Shown here one piece after another: positions 51,694 to 59,931 of a stretch of 64,000 nt of DNA (its first letter is position 1; each line of letters opens with the position of its first letter). A program made the position numbers and the translations under genes. The stretch is from contig JANDJZ010001751.1 of NCBI GenBank assembly GCA_027943245.1, positions 219,291 to 283,290 on the forward strand, written 5' to 3'. The notes below the pieces were generated by a model. It saw only the letters and a program-made list of their open reading frames with translations, ran no database searches and had not been told where the DNA came from. The DNA is from Acanthamoeba sp. SK_2022b (Eukaryota; Discosea; Longamoebia; Acanthamoebidae).

Positions 51694-53004
51694 ATGCTCT
51701 CCGTCCTGAAGAACCGTACCTATCGTCACCTGTTCGCCGCTCAGGTGATTGCGCTTGTCGGCACCGGCCTGATGACGGTGGCCCTTGGCCTGCTTGCCTA
51801 CGATCTGGCCGGGGCGAATGCCGGCGCGGTACTCGGGACGGCACTCGCAATCAAGATGCTGGCCTATGTCGGAGTCGCCCCGGTCGCGCAGGCGTTCGCC
51901 GACCGGCTGCCGCGACGGTCGTTGCTCGTTGCCCTTGACCTAGTACGAGCATCCGTTGCGCTCTGCCTGCCCTTTGTCAGCGAAATCTGGCAAATCTATC
52001 TGCTGATCTTCGTCTTGCAGGCGGCGTCCGCAGGCTTCACGCCGACCTTTCAAGCCACTATCCCGGACATCCTTCCCGACGAAGACGAGTACACGAAAGC
52101 ACTGTCGCTTTCCCGGCTGGCCTACGATTTGGAAAGCCTGATTTCCCCGATGCTGGCCGCCGCGCTACTGACGGTCATCAGCTTCCACAACCTGTTTGCC
52201 GGAACGGTTCTCGGCTTCCTCGTGTCAGCCGCGCTTGTGGTCAGCGTGAGGCTTCCCACAACCGTTCCCGGCCCGCGTCGTGGCATATGGGATCGCACTA
52301 CGCGGGGCACGCGCATTTACCTCGCCACGCCGCGCCTTCGGGGTCTGCTGGCGATCAGCCTCGCGGTGGCAGCAGCGGGGTCAATGGTGATCGTGAACAC
52401 GGTGGTCATCGTGAAGGCACGCTTCGGCCTGGGCGAATCCGAGGTAGCGTGGGCGCTGGCGGCCTTCGGAGGCGGGTCGATGGTTGCGGCCTTCGCGCTG
52501 CCTCGCCTGCTCGACAAGATTGCTGATCGGCCTGTCATGATTGCGGGAGCGACGATGCTGGTTGTGGGAACGGCAGCCGGGGCAATGATTCCGACATATG
52601 CCGTTCTGGTGGTGATCTGGTTGGTGGTCGGCTTCGGCTACAGCGTGGCGCAAACACCTTCCGGCCGGCTGTTGCGCCGCTCCGCTCACCCCGAGGATCG
52701 CCCCGCGGTCTTTGCCGCGCAATTCGCCCTCTCCCATGCGTGTTGGCTCATTTGCTATCCCTTGGCCGGTCGCTTCGGCGCTGCCTTTGGGCTGCAATCG
52801 ACCTTCATCATCATGTCGCTGATTGGTCTTGTCGGAGTGGGACTGGCGCTGTGGCTCTGGCCCGCTAGTGATTCTTCCGACATCGCCCACGATCACCCTG
52901 ATCTACCGCCAGATCATCCTCACTTGCGCGAACATGCAGACCGAGGCGGGCACCGTCATCCCATGATCGTTGACGATCTGCACCGGGACTGGGCGCGCAT
53001 TTAA
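51694..53004 (+). CDS. MFS nickel-type exporter with His-rich tail (NreB/NrsD-like)
   Basis: This 436-residue protein has about 12 membrane segments and a cytoplasmic MFS loop (ADRLPRRSLL, about 68-77). The C-terminal 45 residues are rich in His and Asp (HDHPDLPPDHPHLREH, then HRH), a feature of NreB of Achromobacter and NrsD of Synechocystis, which export Ni2+. It is co-transcribed with the upstream sensor. The product is therefore called a nickel exporter; cobalt cannot be excluded. Confidence 0.82.
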   Translation: MLSVLKNRTYRHLFAAQVIALVGTGLMTVALGLLAYDLAGANAGAVLGTALAIKMLAYVGVAPVAQAFADRLPRRSLLVALDLVRASVALCLPFVSEIWQIYLLIFVLQAASAGFTPTFQATIPDILPDEDEYTKALSLSRLAYDLESLISPMLAAALLTVISFHNLFAGTVLGFLVSAALVVSVRLPTTVPGPRRGIWDRTTRGTRIYLATPRLRGLLAISLAVAAAGSMVIVNTVVIVKARFGLGESEVAWALAAFGGGSMVAAFALPRLLDKIADRPVMIAGATMLVVGTAAGAMIPTYAVLVVIWLVVGFGYSVAQTPSGRLLRRSAHPEDRPAVFAAQFALSHACWLICYPLAGRFGAAFGLQSTFIIMSLIGLVGVGLALWLWPASDSSDIAHDHPDLPPDHPHLREHADRGGHRHPMIVDDLHRDWARI

Positions 53005-53272
53005 GAACTGCCCGCCTTTCACATCGCTGATGCCTCCGGCCCGGATTGCTATTCGGGCCTGCGCGCTTCGCTTGCCAAAAACCGCGTGCGTGGAGGTGCG
53101 AGGGAGGCGGTCTTGCTGTCCCCTTCATCGTGCCACGGCGTTCTCGCCGTCAAGGGCTGCGCGCCGATGGCGCTTGCGTTCTGGCGGCCGTCGTTGACCC
53201 CTGACTGCTTGCGCTGCGCCGTGCCCCGGAAGGGTCGGGCAATTCCGCCCGGCAACCTTTCAGGAGTTCACC
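53005..53272. repeat. Intergenic repeat block B (ICE)
   Basis: This 268-base non-coding spacer matches block A from its TGATGCCTCCGGCCCGG motif (about 53028) up to the following start codon. The core GCGCGCTTCGCTTGCC is at 53061-53076. It includes the recurrent GGCAATTCCGCCC-type stretch just before the ribosome site. Both copies sit directly upstream of a small ICE gene. Confidence 0.8.
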
Positions 53273-53623
53273 ATGAACAACGCACTCATCACTGACGAGC
53301 AGCGCATCGTGCTGCTGGCCAACGGCCGCGAATCCTTGGAGAACCCGGACTTCGATCCGGCACCCGTCGTCAAGCTGTTCACGCCGGATGCCGGCGCGAC
53401 CTGGCTGCTGACCGAGATTGATCCCGATGACCACGACCACGCCTTTGGTCTTTGCGACCTGGGCCTGGGGATGCCGGAAATCGGCTGGGTCAGCCTGGGC
53501 GAGCTGGCGACCGTGCGCGGCAGGCTGGGCCTGCCGATCGAGCGCGACCTGTCTTTCCGCGCCGAGAAGCGGTTGAGCGCCTACGCGCGCGATGCCCGGT
53601 TGGTCGGGCGTGTCGTCGTCTGA
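53273..53623 (+). CDS. DUF2958 protein, first copy
   Basis: This 116-residue protein has the DUF2958 core PVVKLFTPDAGATWLLTEIDPDDHDHAFGLCDLGLGMPEIGWVSL (quoted in part: KLFTPDAGATWLLTEID). Function is unknown; such proteins are common on conjugative elements. AGGAG precedes the ATG. A paralogue with the same layout lies at 59932-60282. It is followed by a hairpin with a GCAA loop. Confidence 0.85.
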   Translation: MNNALITDEQRIVLLANGRESLENPDFDPAPVVKLFTPDAGATWLLTEIDPDDHDHAFGLCDLGLGMPEIGWVSLGELATVRGRLGLPIERDLSFRAEKRLSAYARDARLVGRVVV

Positions 53624-53633
53624 ACCAGCCCTT

Positions 53634-53653
53634 GGAGCGCCGCAAGGCGCTCC
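53634..53653 (+). terminator. GC hairpin with GCAA tetraloop
   Basis: GGAGCGCC / GGCGCTCC arms close a GCAA (GNRA) tetraloop 10 bases after the DUF2958 stop. No T run follows; it may stabilise the upstream mRNA or attenuate. Confidence 0.55.
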
Positions 53654-53688
53654 TTGCGCTTTCCCAACCTTCGCAGGAGATCAATGCC

Positions 53689-53967
53689 ATGAGCAGCCAT
53701 CACGACTACATCATCGAAATCACGGCGCAACACGATGCGCTCAAGCCGTTCGCGCCGGAGAACGGTCAGCCCTTGCGCTTCAAGATCGGCGACGCGGTGA
53801 TCTACACCAACGAGTTTGGCGCGCAGTTCCGGCGCCGCGTCACCGGGTTCTACCAGCCTACCGAGCCTTCGGGGCTGTATGCGCGTGGCAGGCGCTACTA
53901 CCTGAACTCGACTTCGCCTTGGATGCCGGTTGCGGAATCCAGCCTGCGTCCTGACGACTCGGCGTGA
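53689..53967 (+). CDS. Small conserved ICE protein, function unknown
   Basis: This 92-residue protein opens MSSHHDYIIEITAQHDALKP and continues with a beta-rich stretch (RFKIGDAVIYTNEFGAQFRR) reminiscent of small SH3-like folds. No catalytic motif is seen. The ATG has AGGAG about 10 bases upstream; an open extension to 53452 overlaps DUF2958 and was discarded. It is likely co-transcribed with the preceding gene. Confidence 0.7.
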   Translation: MSSHHDYIIEITAQHDALKPFAPENGQPLRFKIGDAVIYTNEFGAQFRRRVTGFYQPTEPSGLYARGRRYYLNSTSPWMPVAESSLRPDDSA

Positions 53968-54678
53968 TGCCTAAGTGCCCCTGACGGGGCGTTGCGCGCT
54001 GCGCTTGCCTCCAGGGGAAAGCCCTGCGGGCTATCCCCGCCGCGCGATGCTTGGCGCCCCTCAAAGACCGCCGAACCGGCTGCGCCGGATCGGCCAGACC
54101 ACGGCAGTCGCTGTCGAACCTGTTTCCCGATGACTGGCGCATGAGCTTGTGCATCGAGCCTTGAAGGCTGTGCGTCCCCGGCCAAGAAACGTGGCCGGTC
54201 GCGCTGTCGTGCGCGTTGCGCATCGAGCCGCCTGCGGCGTCTCGCCCCTGATGGGCTTCCATCGTTCCCTCGCTCCGCTCGGCTGACGCCTCCGGCCCGG
54301 ATTCCTAGATCCGGGCCTGCGCGCTTCGCTTGCCGTGCGGTCGGCGTGTTGAGGGGCCGTTGCCATGTCCAGCCGTCTCCCCTGACTTCATCACCTTCAC
54401 CGCGACTGTAGCCCGCGCCCGTGTGCCGTCAAGGCGCGCAGGGCCGTGTCCTCGGCTGCGCCTGCGGGCCGCACCAACCCTGCGCTTGCCTCCTTGACGG
54501 CACCCGTTCGCGCGCTCCTGACCGTCGCGGGCGATGAACTCAGGAAAGACGGTGGCAACAGGGCCAACCGGGTTCCTCGTGCCGACCGCACCGAACAGCC
54601 GAAAGGCTGGGCTTCCGAATCTAGGAATCCGGTGTGCGGTGAACAGCAAACCCTTTTTTCTTTGTCAGGAGAAATGCC
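53968..54678. repeat. 711-base repeat-rich spacer (blocks D1 and C)
   Basis: No convincing gene is seen. Block D1 (about 53985-54093) is nearly identical to D2 (58337-58447). Block C (54200-54335) matches block A and carries the core at 54319-54334. A perfect 14-base inverted repeat flanks the rest: CCGGATTCCTAGAT at 54297-54310 and its complement at 54619-54632. Nested inside is a second pair, GTGCCGTCAAGG (54423-54434) and CCTTGACGGCAC (54492-54503). Confidence 0.75.
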
Positions 54679-55503
54679 ATGCAACTCGCATCCCGCTTCG
54701 CTTCCCGTTCCCCGGTGCTGCGTTCGGAACGTCCCTTGTCCGATGACCAAATCCGGGCCGTGGCCCCGTCCATCTTCGCGGACGCCCCGCACGAAAGCCG
54801 CTCGCAGCGGTACAGCTACATCCCCACCGCGACCGTGCTGCAAGAACTGCGCGGGGAAGGCTTCGAGCCTTTCATGGTGACGCAAACCCGCGTGCGCCAC
54901 GACGACCGCCGCGACTACACGAAGCACATGATCCGGCTGCGCCACGCCAGCCAGATCAACGGCCGCGAGGCCAACGAAATCATCCTGCTGAACTCCCATG
55001 ACGGCACTAGCAGCTATCAGATGCTGGCCGGGATGTTCCGCTTCGTTTGCAGCAATGGCCTTGTCTGCGGCGACACCGTGGCCAACGTGCGCGTTCCCCA
55101 CAAGGGCGACGTAGCGGGGCACGTCATCGAAGGCGCTTACGAAGTCCTGCACGGCTTCGACCGGGCGCAGGAATCCCGCGATGCCATGCGCGCCATCACG
55201 CTCGACGCCGGGGAATCGGAAGTGTTCGCCCGCGCTGCGCTGGCATTGAAGTACGACGAGGACAAGCCCGCGCCCATCACGGAATCGCAAATCCTGATGC
55301 CGCGCCGCCACGACGACGACCGCCGCGACCTGTGGAGCGTGTTCAACCGCACGCAGGAGAACTTGACCAAAGGCGGCCTGTCCGCCCGCGCCGCGAATGG
55401 CCGCCGCCAGACCACCCGGCCCGTGCAGGGCATCGACCAAAGCGTGCGCCTCAATCGCGCCCTGTGGCTGCTGGCCGATGGCCTGCGCCAGTTGAAAGCC
55501 TGA
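54679..55503 (+). CDS. DUF932 protein
   Basis: This 274-residue protein of the plasmid/phage-like DUF932 family has RHASQINGREANEIILLNSHDG and MFRFVCSNGLVCGD as the most conserved blocks (about 92-135). DUF932 proteins are found on plasmids, phages and ICEs; a DNA-related role is suspected but not shown. AGGAG precedes the ATG. It starts a DUF932-ParB pair with a 78-base gap, following the 711-base repeat-rich spacer. Confidence 0.88.
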   Translation: MQLASRFASRSPVLRSERPLSDDQIRAVAPSIFADAPHESRSQRYSYIPTATVLQELRGEGFEPFMVTQTRVRHDDRRDYTKHMIRLRHASQINGREANEIILLNSHDGTSSYQMLAGMFRFVCSNGLVCGDTVANVRVPHKGDVAGHVIEGAYEVLHGFDRAQESRDAMRAITLDAGESEVFARAALALKYDEDKPAPITESQILMPRRHDDDRRDLWSVFNRTQENLTKGGLSARAANGRRQTTRPVQGIDQSVRLNRALWLLADGLRQLKA

Positions 55504-55581
55504 ATCCCCACGCGGCAGGGGCAGGCAGCAGCCCTTGCCGCTTCTCTCGCTGCTGCATCCCAACCGCAAGGAGTCATCACC

Positions 55582-57633
55582 ATGAACGCCGTACTCAAAA
55601 CCGAAGCCGTCGCCATCGAAGCCGCCGCCCCGCTGGAAATGGCCGACCCGTCCAAGAACCTGATTCTGGTTCCGCTCTCGCAGTTGCTGCCGCGCCGCTC
55701 CAAGCGCAACGCCCGCAAGATGCCGCGCCTGTCCATCCCCGAACTGGCCGCGAGCATTGCCCGCATCGGCTTGCTGCAAAACCTCATCGTCATCCTTTCC
55801 GCCGATGGCGAGACTTACGAGGTGGTGGCCGGTGATCGCCGCCTGACCGCCTTGAAGCTGCTGGCGAAGAAGAAGCGCATTCCCGCCGACTACGAAGTGC
55901 CGTGCCTGCTGGTGCCCGATGCTTCCGCTCGTACCGTCAGCCTCGCAGAGAACCTGATGCGCGAACAGATGCACCCCGCCGACCAGTTCGAGGCGTTCGC
56001 CGCGCTGGTCAAGGAAGGCCGGCCCGTCGAAGACATTGCCGCCGACTTCGGCGTGTCCCCGCTGGTGGTGCAGCGCCGCTTGAAGCTCGCCCACATCGCG
56101 CCGCGCCTGATGGCCGACTACCGCGCCGGAACCGTCACGCTGGAACAGTTGATGGCCTTGACCATCACCGACGACCACGCCGCGCAGGAAGCCGCGTTCT
56201 ATGGTGCGCCGGAATGGCAGCGCAGCCCGTCCAAGCTGCGCGAGCGCCTGACCGAGCGCGAAATCGACGCCACGCACGCGCTGGTGCGCTTCGTCGGACT
56301 GAACACCTACCGGCAGGCAGGCGGCGGCATCCGCCGCGACCTGTTCGCGGAAGGCGATGCCGGAACCTACCTGACCGATACCGCAGTGCTGGAAACGCTG
56401 GTGCGCGACAAGCTGGCAACGCTGGCCGAGGACGTGCGCGCCGAGGGTTGGGCATGGGTGGAGGCCGTGCCGCATCTGGCCTACGAGGAACGGCAGGCGT
56501 TCCAGAACGCCCCGCGCCACCGCCGTGAGCCGACCAGCCGCGAGGCCCGCCGCATCGCCTCGCTGGAAAGCCGCCTCGAAAAGATCGACGCCGAGCTGGA
56601 AGAAGCCTGCGACGCCGAGGACGAGGCCAAGGCCGAGAAACTGGAACAGCGGCGCGATCAGGTGGTCGGCGAACTACAAGACGCGGAGGACGCCTTGCAA
56701 GGTTACGCTCCCGAGGTGCGCGAGGTGGCCGGTGCCATCGTCACCATCGACCGCAACGGCGAGGCCGTTATTCATCGCGGCCTGCTGCGCGAAGCCGAGG
56801 CCAAGGCGCTGCGCACGCTGGAAAAGCTGCGGCGCGGTTTCGGCAACACCGAAGGCGAAGCCGCCAACGACGAGCACGAGGACGCCGACGACGCACCCAA
56901 GGCCGCGAGCCTGTCCGATCGGCTGGCGCAGCGGTTGAGTGCCCACCGCACGGCGGCGCTGCAAATCGAAGTCGCGCGGCATCCGCACGTCGCGCTGGCC
57001 GCGCTGGTGCATGGCATGGTGCAGACTGTCTTGCAGCCCGACGCCTACGGCGATGGCCTGCCGCTCGGCGTGCGCCTCACGGTGCAAGACCGGCTGGAAG
57101 GCATGGCCCCGGACTGGCCGGAATCGCCCGCTGCCGTGGCGCTGCGCGAACTGCAACAGGTGGCAGGTGAAGCCTTGCCGGAGGACAGCGCCGAACTGTT
57201 CGCCGCGCTGCTGGCGAAGTCGCAAGATGAACTGGTGCGGCTGCTGGCCGTGTGCGTGGCTTCCACGGTGGACGTGGTGACGCCCCGCGCCACGGTGCAG
57301 CAACCCGGCGAGGAACTGGCGCAGGCCGTGGGCCTCGACATGGCCGCATGGTGGAAGCCGACCGCAGAAGGCTACTTCAAGCACGTTTCCAAGGCCGTGA
57401 TTCTGGATGCCGTGGGCGAGTACGCACCCGAGCAGGCCAACCGGCTGGCGAAGTTGAAGAAGGCCGACATTGCCAGCGAAGCCGAGCGGCTGGCCGATGG
57501 CACGGGCTGGATGCCCGCCATCTTCGAGGCCGCAGGCCCGCAGGACGCCGCGCAAGAGGCAGGCCCGGAGCAGAACGCCCCGGAGGATGCCGAGGCAATA
57601 GCGGATGAACCCGCCGAGGCGCTGGCCGCTTGA
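55582..57633 (+). CDS. Large ParB/RepB/Spo0J-family protein
   Basis: This 683-residue protein has an N-terminal ParB/sulfiredoxin-like domain (about 30-125) with LAASIARIGLLQNLIV, GDRRLTALKLLAKK and LAENLMREQMHPADQ, then an HTH region (VEDIADFGVS-like, about 145-185). A long C-terminal part follows, including a charged coiled coil (about 325-370) and an acidic Ala/Glu-rich tail. It is about twice the length of a plain ParB. The parA gene is 5 kb away, so this is either a split partition locus or a protein with another role. Confidence 0.85.
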   Translation: MNAVLKTEAVAIEAAAPLEMADPSKNLILVPLSQLLPRRSKRNARKMPRLSIPELAASIARIGLLQNLIVILSADGETYEVVAGDRRLTALKLLAKKKRIPADYEVPCLLVPDASARTVSLAENLMREQMHPADQFEAFAALVKEGRPVEDIAADFGVSPLVVQRRLKLAHIAPRLMADYRAGTVTLEQLMALTITDDHAAQEAAFYGAPEWQRSPSKLRERLTEREIDATHALVRFVGLNTYRQAGGGIRRDLFAEGDAGTYLTDTAVLETLVRDKLATLAEDVRAEGWAWVEAVPHLAYEERQAFQNAPRHRREPTSREARRIASLESRLEKIDAELEEACDAEDEAKAEKLEQRRDQVVGELQDAEDALQGYAPEVREVAGAIVTIDRNGEAVIHRGLLREAEAKALRTLEKLRRGFGNTEGEAANDEHEDADDAPKAASLSDRLAQRLSAHRTAALQIEVARHPHVALAALVHGMVQTVLQPDAYGDGLPLGVRLTVQDRLEGMAPDWPESPAAVALRELQQVAGEALPEDSAELFAALLAKSQDELVRLLAVCVASTVDVVTPRATVQQPGEELAQAVGLDMAAWWKPTAEGYFKHVSKAVILDAVGEYAPEQANRLAKLKKADIASEAERLADGTGWMPAIFEAAGPQDAAQEAGPEQNAPEDAEAIADEPAEALAA

Positions 57634-57647
57634 CCCGCGCCGAAGGC

Positions 57648-57675
57648 AAGCGCCCCGGCCTCGACCGGGGCGCTT
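57648..57675 (+). terminator. GC hairpin after the ParB-like gene
   Basis: AAGCGCCCCGG / CCGGGGCGCTT arms (11 bp) with a six-base loop, 14 bases after the stop and just before the next gene's GAAGGAG. No T run follows. Confidence 0.6.
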
Positions 57676-57694
57676 CGCTGGAAGGAGAAGCCCC

Positions 57695-57904
57695 ATGACC
57701 CGCACCACCATTAGCCGCCCGCGCATGGCGGCGATCTACGCCGCTGGCACGGTACGCGCCCGCCGTTGGAACGGCGATGGCGACGTGCGCGGCTACCGCC
57801 CGCCCTCGGGCTGGACGGCCTGCGCCGACCTCACCGACATTCACCCCATCACGGGCCGCGCCTTGCCGCGTGCCGTGTGGTGGCTCATCGAGACGAAGGA
57901 ATAA
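57695..57904 (+). CDS. Small conserved ICE protein, 69 residues
   Basis: This short, basic protein opens MTRTTISRPRMAAIYAAG and contains a central RGYRPPSGWTACADLTDIHP. Gene-like features are a GAAGGAG ribosome site 8 bases before the ATG, its position between two stable hairpins and codon use like its neighbours. No function can be assigned. Confidence 0.65.
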   Translation: MTRTTISRPRMAAIYAAGTVRARRWNGDGDVRGYRPPSGWTACADLTDIHPITGRALPRAVWWLIETKE

Positions 57905-59007
57905 CCGCGATCAGCACCGCGCCCAGGCCGTTCCGTCCTGGGCGCGGTGGACGCAAAAATCCGGGCGAGGCAGTGGCCGCGCCCGGTGTTCAAGGCCACC
58001 AGCCGAATCGGCACGCCGCCGCCCTCGCGGCAGCTCAGACGGCGGCGTTGACGTGACCGGGCTTCCCGCCCGGTAATGGCAGGCCCGTATGGGCCTGCAA
58101 GCCGTAGCGCCCGCCGTGCGCGGGAATCACCAGCGGTTTTCGGCTTGCCGCGTGCATACCTCGCAGCGTAGGGCCGCGCCCATTTCATCAGAGGCATGTC
58201 CGCGTTTCCTGCTTAGAAATCTGGAACGGCCTGGGCGTGTCGGCGCATAGCGCCGCCGGGCTTTCGGGCTACGCCCCGTGCCGTCTTTGCCGTCACGGCC
58301 ATTCGGCTTCAATCCCTCACGCCTTCGCGCCTGCGGCGCTGCGCGCTTCGCTTGCCTCCAGGGGAAAGCCCTGCGAGCTATCCCCGCCGCGCGATGCTTG
58401 GCGCCCCTCGATGCTGCCGAACCGGCTGCGCCGGATCGGCCCGCCCAACGTCCCGCCGCGATGGACGGGACGCTGGCGAACACGCTGGCGCTTGCTGCGG
58501 CAGGTTGTGCAGGTGCGTGCCGTCCTCAACGCTGGCGGTTCCTGCCCATCACGTCACGAAGGACGGTTCACGGACAACCCGCCCGGTATCGCTATGGAGC
58601 TTCCACGCCACGCCTCAAGACCGGCGCCGCAAGGTATGGCGGGGGCGTTCTCGCCTGTCGTTGCGGGGTTGACCTGGCCCGCGTCAGCGGGCGAGCCGGA
58701 GAAGCCTTCGGGCGGGGATGCCGAGTCGGCCCCATCTCCTTTCGGAGCGGTTCGGCCCAAGGCGTCCTTGTCTCGTTGTGAATCCTGGCGGGGGCGCGGC
58801 TGCGCCTCGGGCTTCATGGCTGCAACCGTCCGGCGAAAACAATTTCCCCGCCGCTGCGCGGCTTCCTCGCGCAGCAAATTCTTTTCGCCTCCCGGCTCTC
58901 CACTGCGTTTCGACCGCAAGCGGTGCAGCCAGCCCGTCCCCCGCCGGCCGGATCACAACAAGGACGCGATGGGCGCGAACCTTGTTCAACCGAAAGGAGA
59001 AATCATC
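57905..59007. other. 1.1-kb ICE spacer without a convincing gene
   Basis: It opens with a stable hairpin (ACCGCGCCCAGG / CCTGGGCGCGGT, 57916-57948) and contains block D2 (58337-58447) with the core at 58341-58356. Several frames stay open only because stops are rare at this G+C; none has a ribosome site and a recognisable protein. The right part may be a long leader for the DUF736 gene. Confidence 0.6.
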
Positions 59008-59322
59008 ATGGCCAACATCGGCACCTTCACCGCAGACAAAGACGGCTTCACCGGCACGCTGCGCACCCTGACGCTCAACGTCAAGGTCAAGCTGGTTCCC
59101 AACGACAAGGGCAGCAGCGAGAACGCCCCCGACTTCCGCCTCCAGGCCGCCGGCCACGACATCGGCGCGGCGTGGAACAAGACCAGCGAGGCCGGGCGGG
59201 AATACAAGTCCGTGACCCTCGACGATCCTTCGTTCCCGGCTCCGGTCTATGCCCGCCTGATCGAAGGCGAGGACGGTACGCACGACCTGATCTGGTCGCG
59301 CAGCAAGCCCCAGGCGGCGTGA
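59008..59322 (+). CDS. DUF736 protein
   Basis: This 104-residue protein is a near-complete match to DUF736: [24 protein letters not shown] at the start and [20 protein letters not shown] at the end. Function is unknown; it is frequent on Tn4371-like elements. The ATG has AAAGGAGA upstream. The frame is open upstream to 58237 but that part is not protein-like. A hairpin follows. Confidence 0.88.
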   Translation: MANIGTFTADKDGFTGTLRTLTLNVKVKLVPNDKGSSENAPDFRLQAAGHDIGAAWNKTSEAGREYKSVTLDDPSFPAPVYARLIEGEDGTHDLIWSRSKPQAA

Positions 59323-59329
59323 CCGCCGC

Positions 59330-59357
59330 AGCGCCCCGCCCATCGCGGCGGGGCGCT
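59330..59357 (+). terminator. GC hairpin after DUF736
   Basis: AGCGCCCCGCC / GGCGGGGCGCT arms (11 bp) with a CATCGC loop, 7 bases after the stop. It separates DUF736 from the converging XRE gene. Confidence 0.65.
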
Positions 59358-59385
59358 GTGCTGCTGTTCGCAGCACATCACCACG

Positions 59386-59691
59386 TCACGCGCGCGGCTT
59401 CGCCGCGCCGCGCTCCTTCAGCACCGCCTCCAGCTCCCGGCGCACCTGCGCCAGCAGCTCGTCGGCCTTGTGCGGGCTGTCGCCCGCGTAGGCCAGCGTC
59501 AGCAGCGTGAGCGGGTGGATCTCCATCACCTCGCACAGCTCGGCCAGCTTATGCAGGGTCGGGCTTTTCAGGTCGCGTTCGAGGGTGCTCATATAGGTGC
59601 GGCTGGACACGTCAGAGAAGGCTTCCTGGCTCAAGCCACGCGCCTTCCTGACTGTCTTCAACGCCTTCGCCAATGAGTTCCCAGCCGCCAC
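59386..59691 (-). CDS. XRE-family transcriptional regulator
   Basis: This 101-residue protein has a Cro/C1-type helix-turn-helix (LAKALKTVRKARGLSQEAFSDVSS...YMSTLERDLKSPTLHKLAELCEVM, residues 7-56). It is the only minus-strand gene of the visible ICE. The start is a GTG at 59691 with GAGGG upstream. It is divergent from the second DUF2958 gene, and a palindrome lies 40 bases in front of it, so it probably regulates itself and the replication/partition side of the ICE. Confidence 0.85.
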   Translation of the reverse strand: MAAGNSLAKALKTVRKARGLSQEAFSDVSSRTYMSTLERDLKSPTLHKLAELCEVMEIHPLTLLTLAYAGDSPHKADELLAQVRRELEAVLKERGAAKPRA

Positions 59692-59731
59692 CTATGGTTT
59701 CCCTCGAAAAACCAAGATGACAGCCCATTGC

Positions 59732-59755
59732 GCCCTATAGGGCTACAATCTATAG
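59732..59755. promoter_or_regulatory. Palindromic operator/promoter between XRE and DUF2958
   Basis: A perfect 12-base palindrome GCCCTATAGGGC (59732-59743) is followed by TACAAT (59744-59749, a -10 candidate for rightward transcription) and a second CTATAG (59750-59755), 15 bases from the first. The repeat of CTATAG is in keeping with an XRE operator. Confidence 0.6.
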
Positions 59756-59931
59756 TGTTCATTTGGTGTTCTACGTTTTCGTGCCTTTACGGAAATCCGC
59801 ATTTGCTGGTTCCAGCAAAGCCACGCAAGCGCATCCGTGCTTGCACACGAAGGCGTAAATCCGGTTTGGCGGTTCTGCGCTTGGGCGTGAAACCGCATCC
59901 GTGCATCATTGGATTTGTGGGATTGCCAACC

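Noticed and set aside
50641..54335. Blocks A-C as insertion-sequence remnants
   Set aside because: No transposase frame, and the repeats line up with gene starts, not with terminal repeats and target duplications. The 54297-54632 unit remains open.
54397..56520. 707-codon open frame on the minus strand
   Set aside because: It is antisense to DUF932 and the ParB-like gene; long open frames are expected by chance at this G+C content.
58237..59007. Upstream extension of the DUF736 frame and other frames in the 1.1-kb spacer
   Set aside because: No start with a ribosome site, no domain and sequence shared with a non-coding repeat block; the DUF736 family starts at 59008.
59386..59691. XRE gene as the antitoxin of a toxin-antitoxin pair
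   Set aside because: No small toxin-like gene is on its strand or coupled to it; the neighbour DUF2958 is divergent and has no toxin fold I can recognise.
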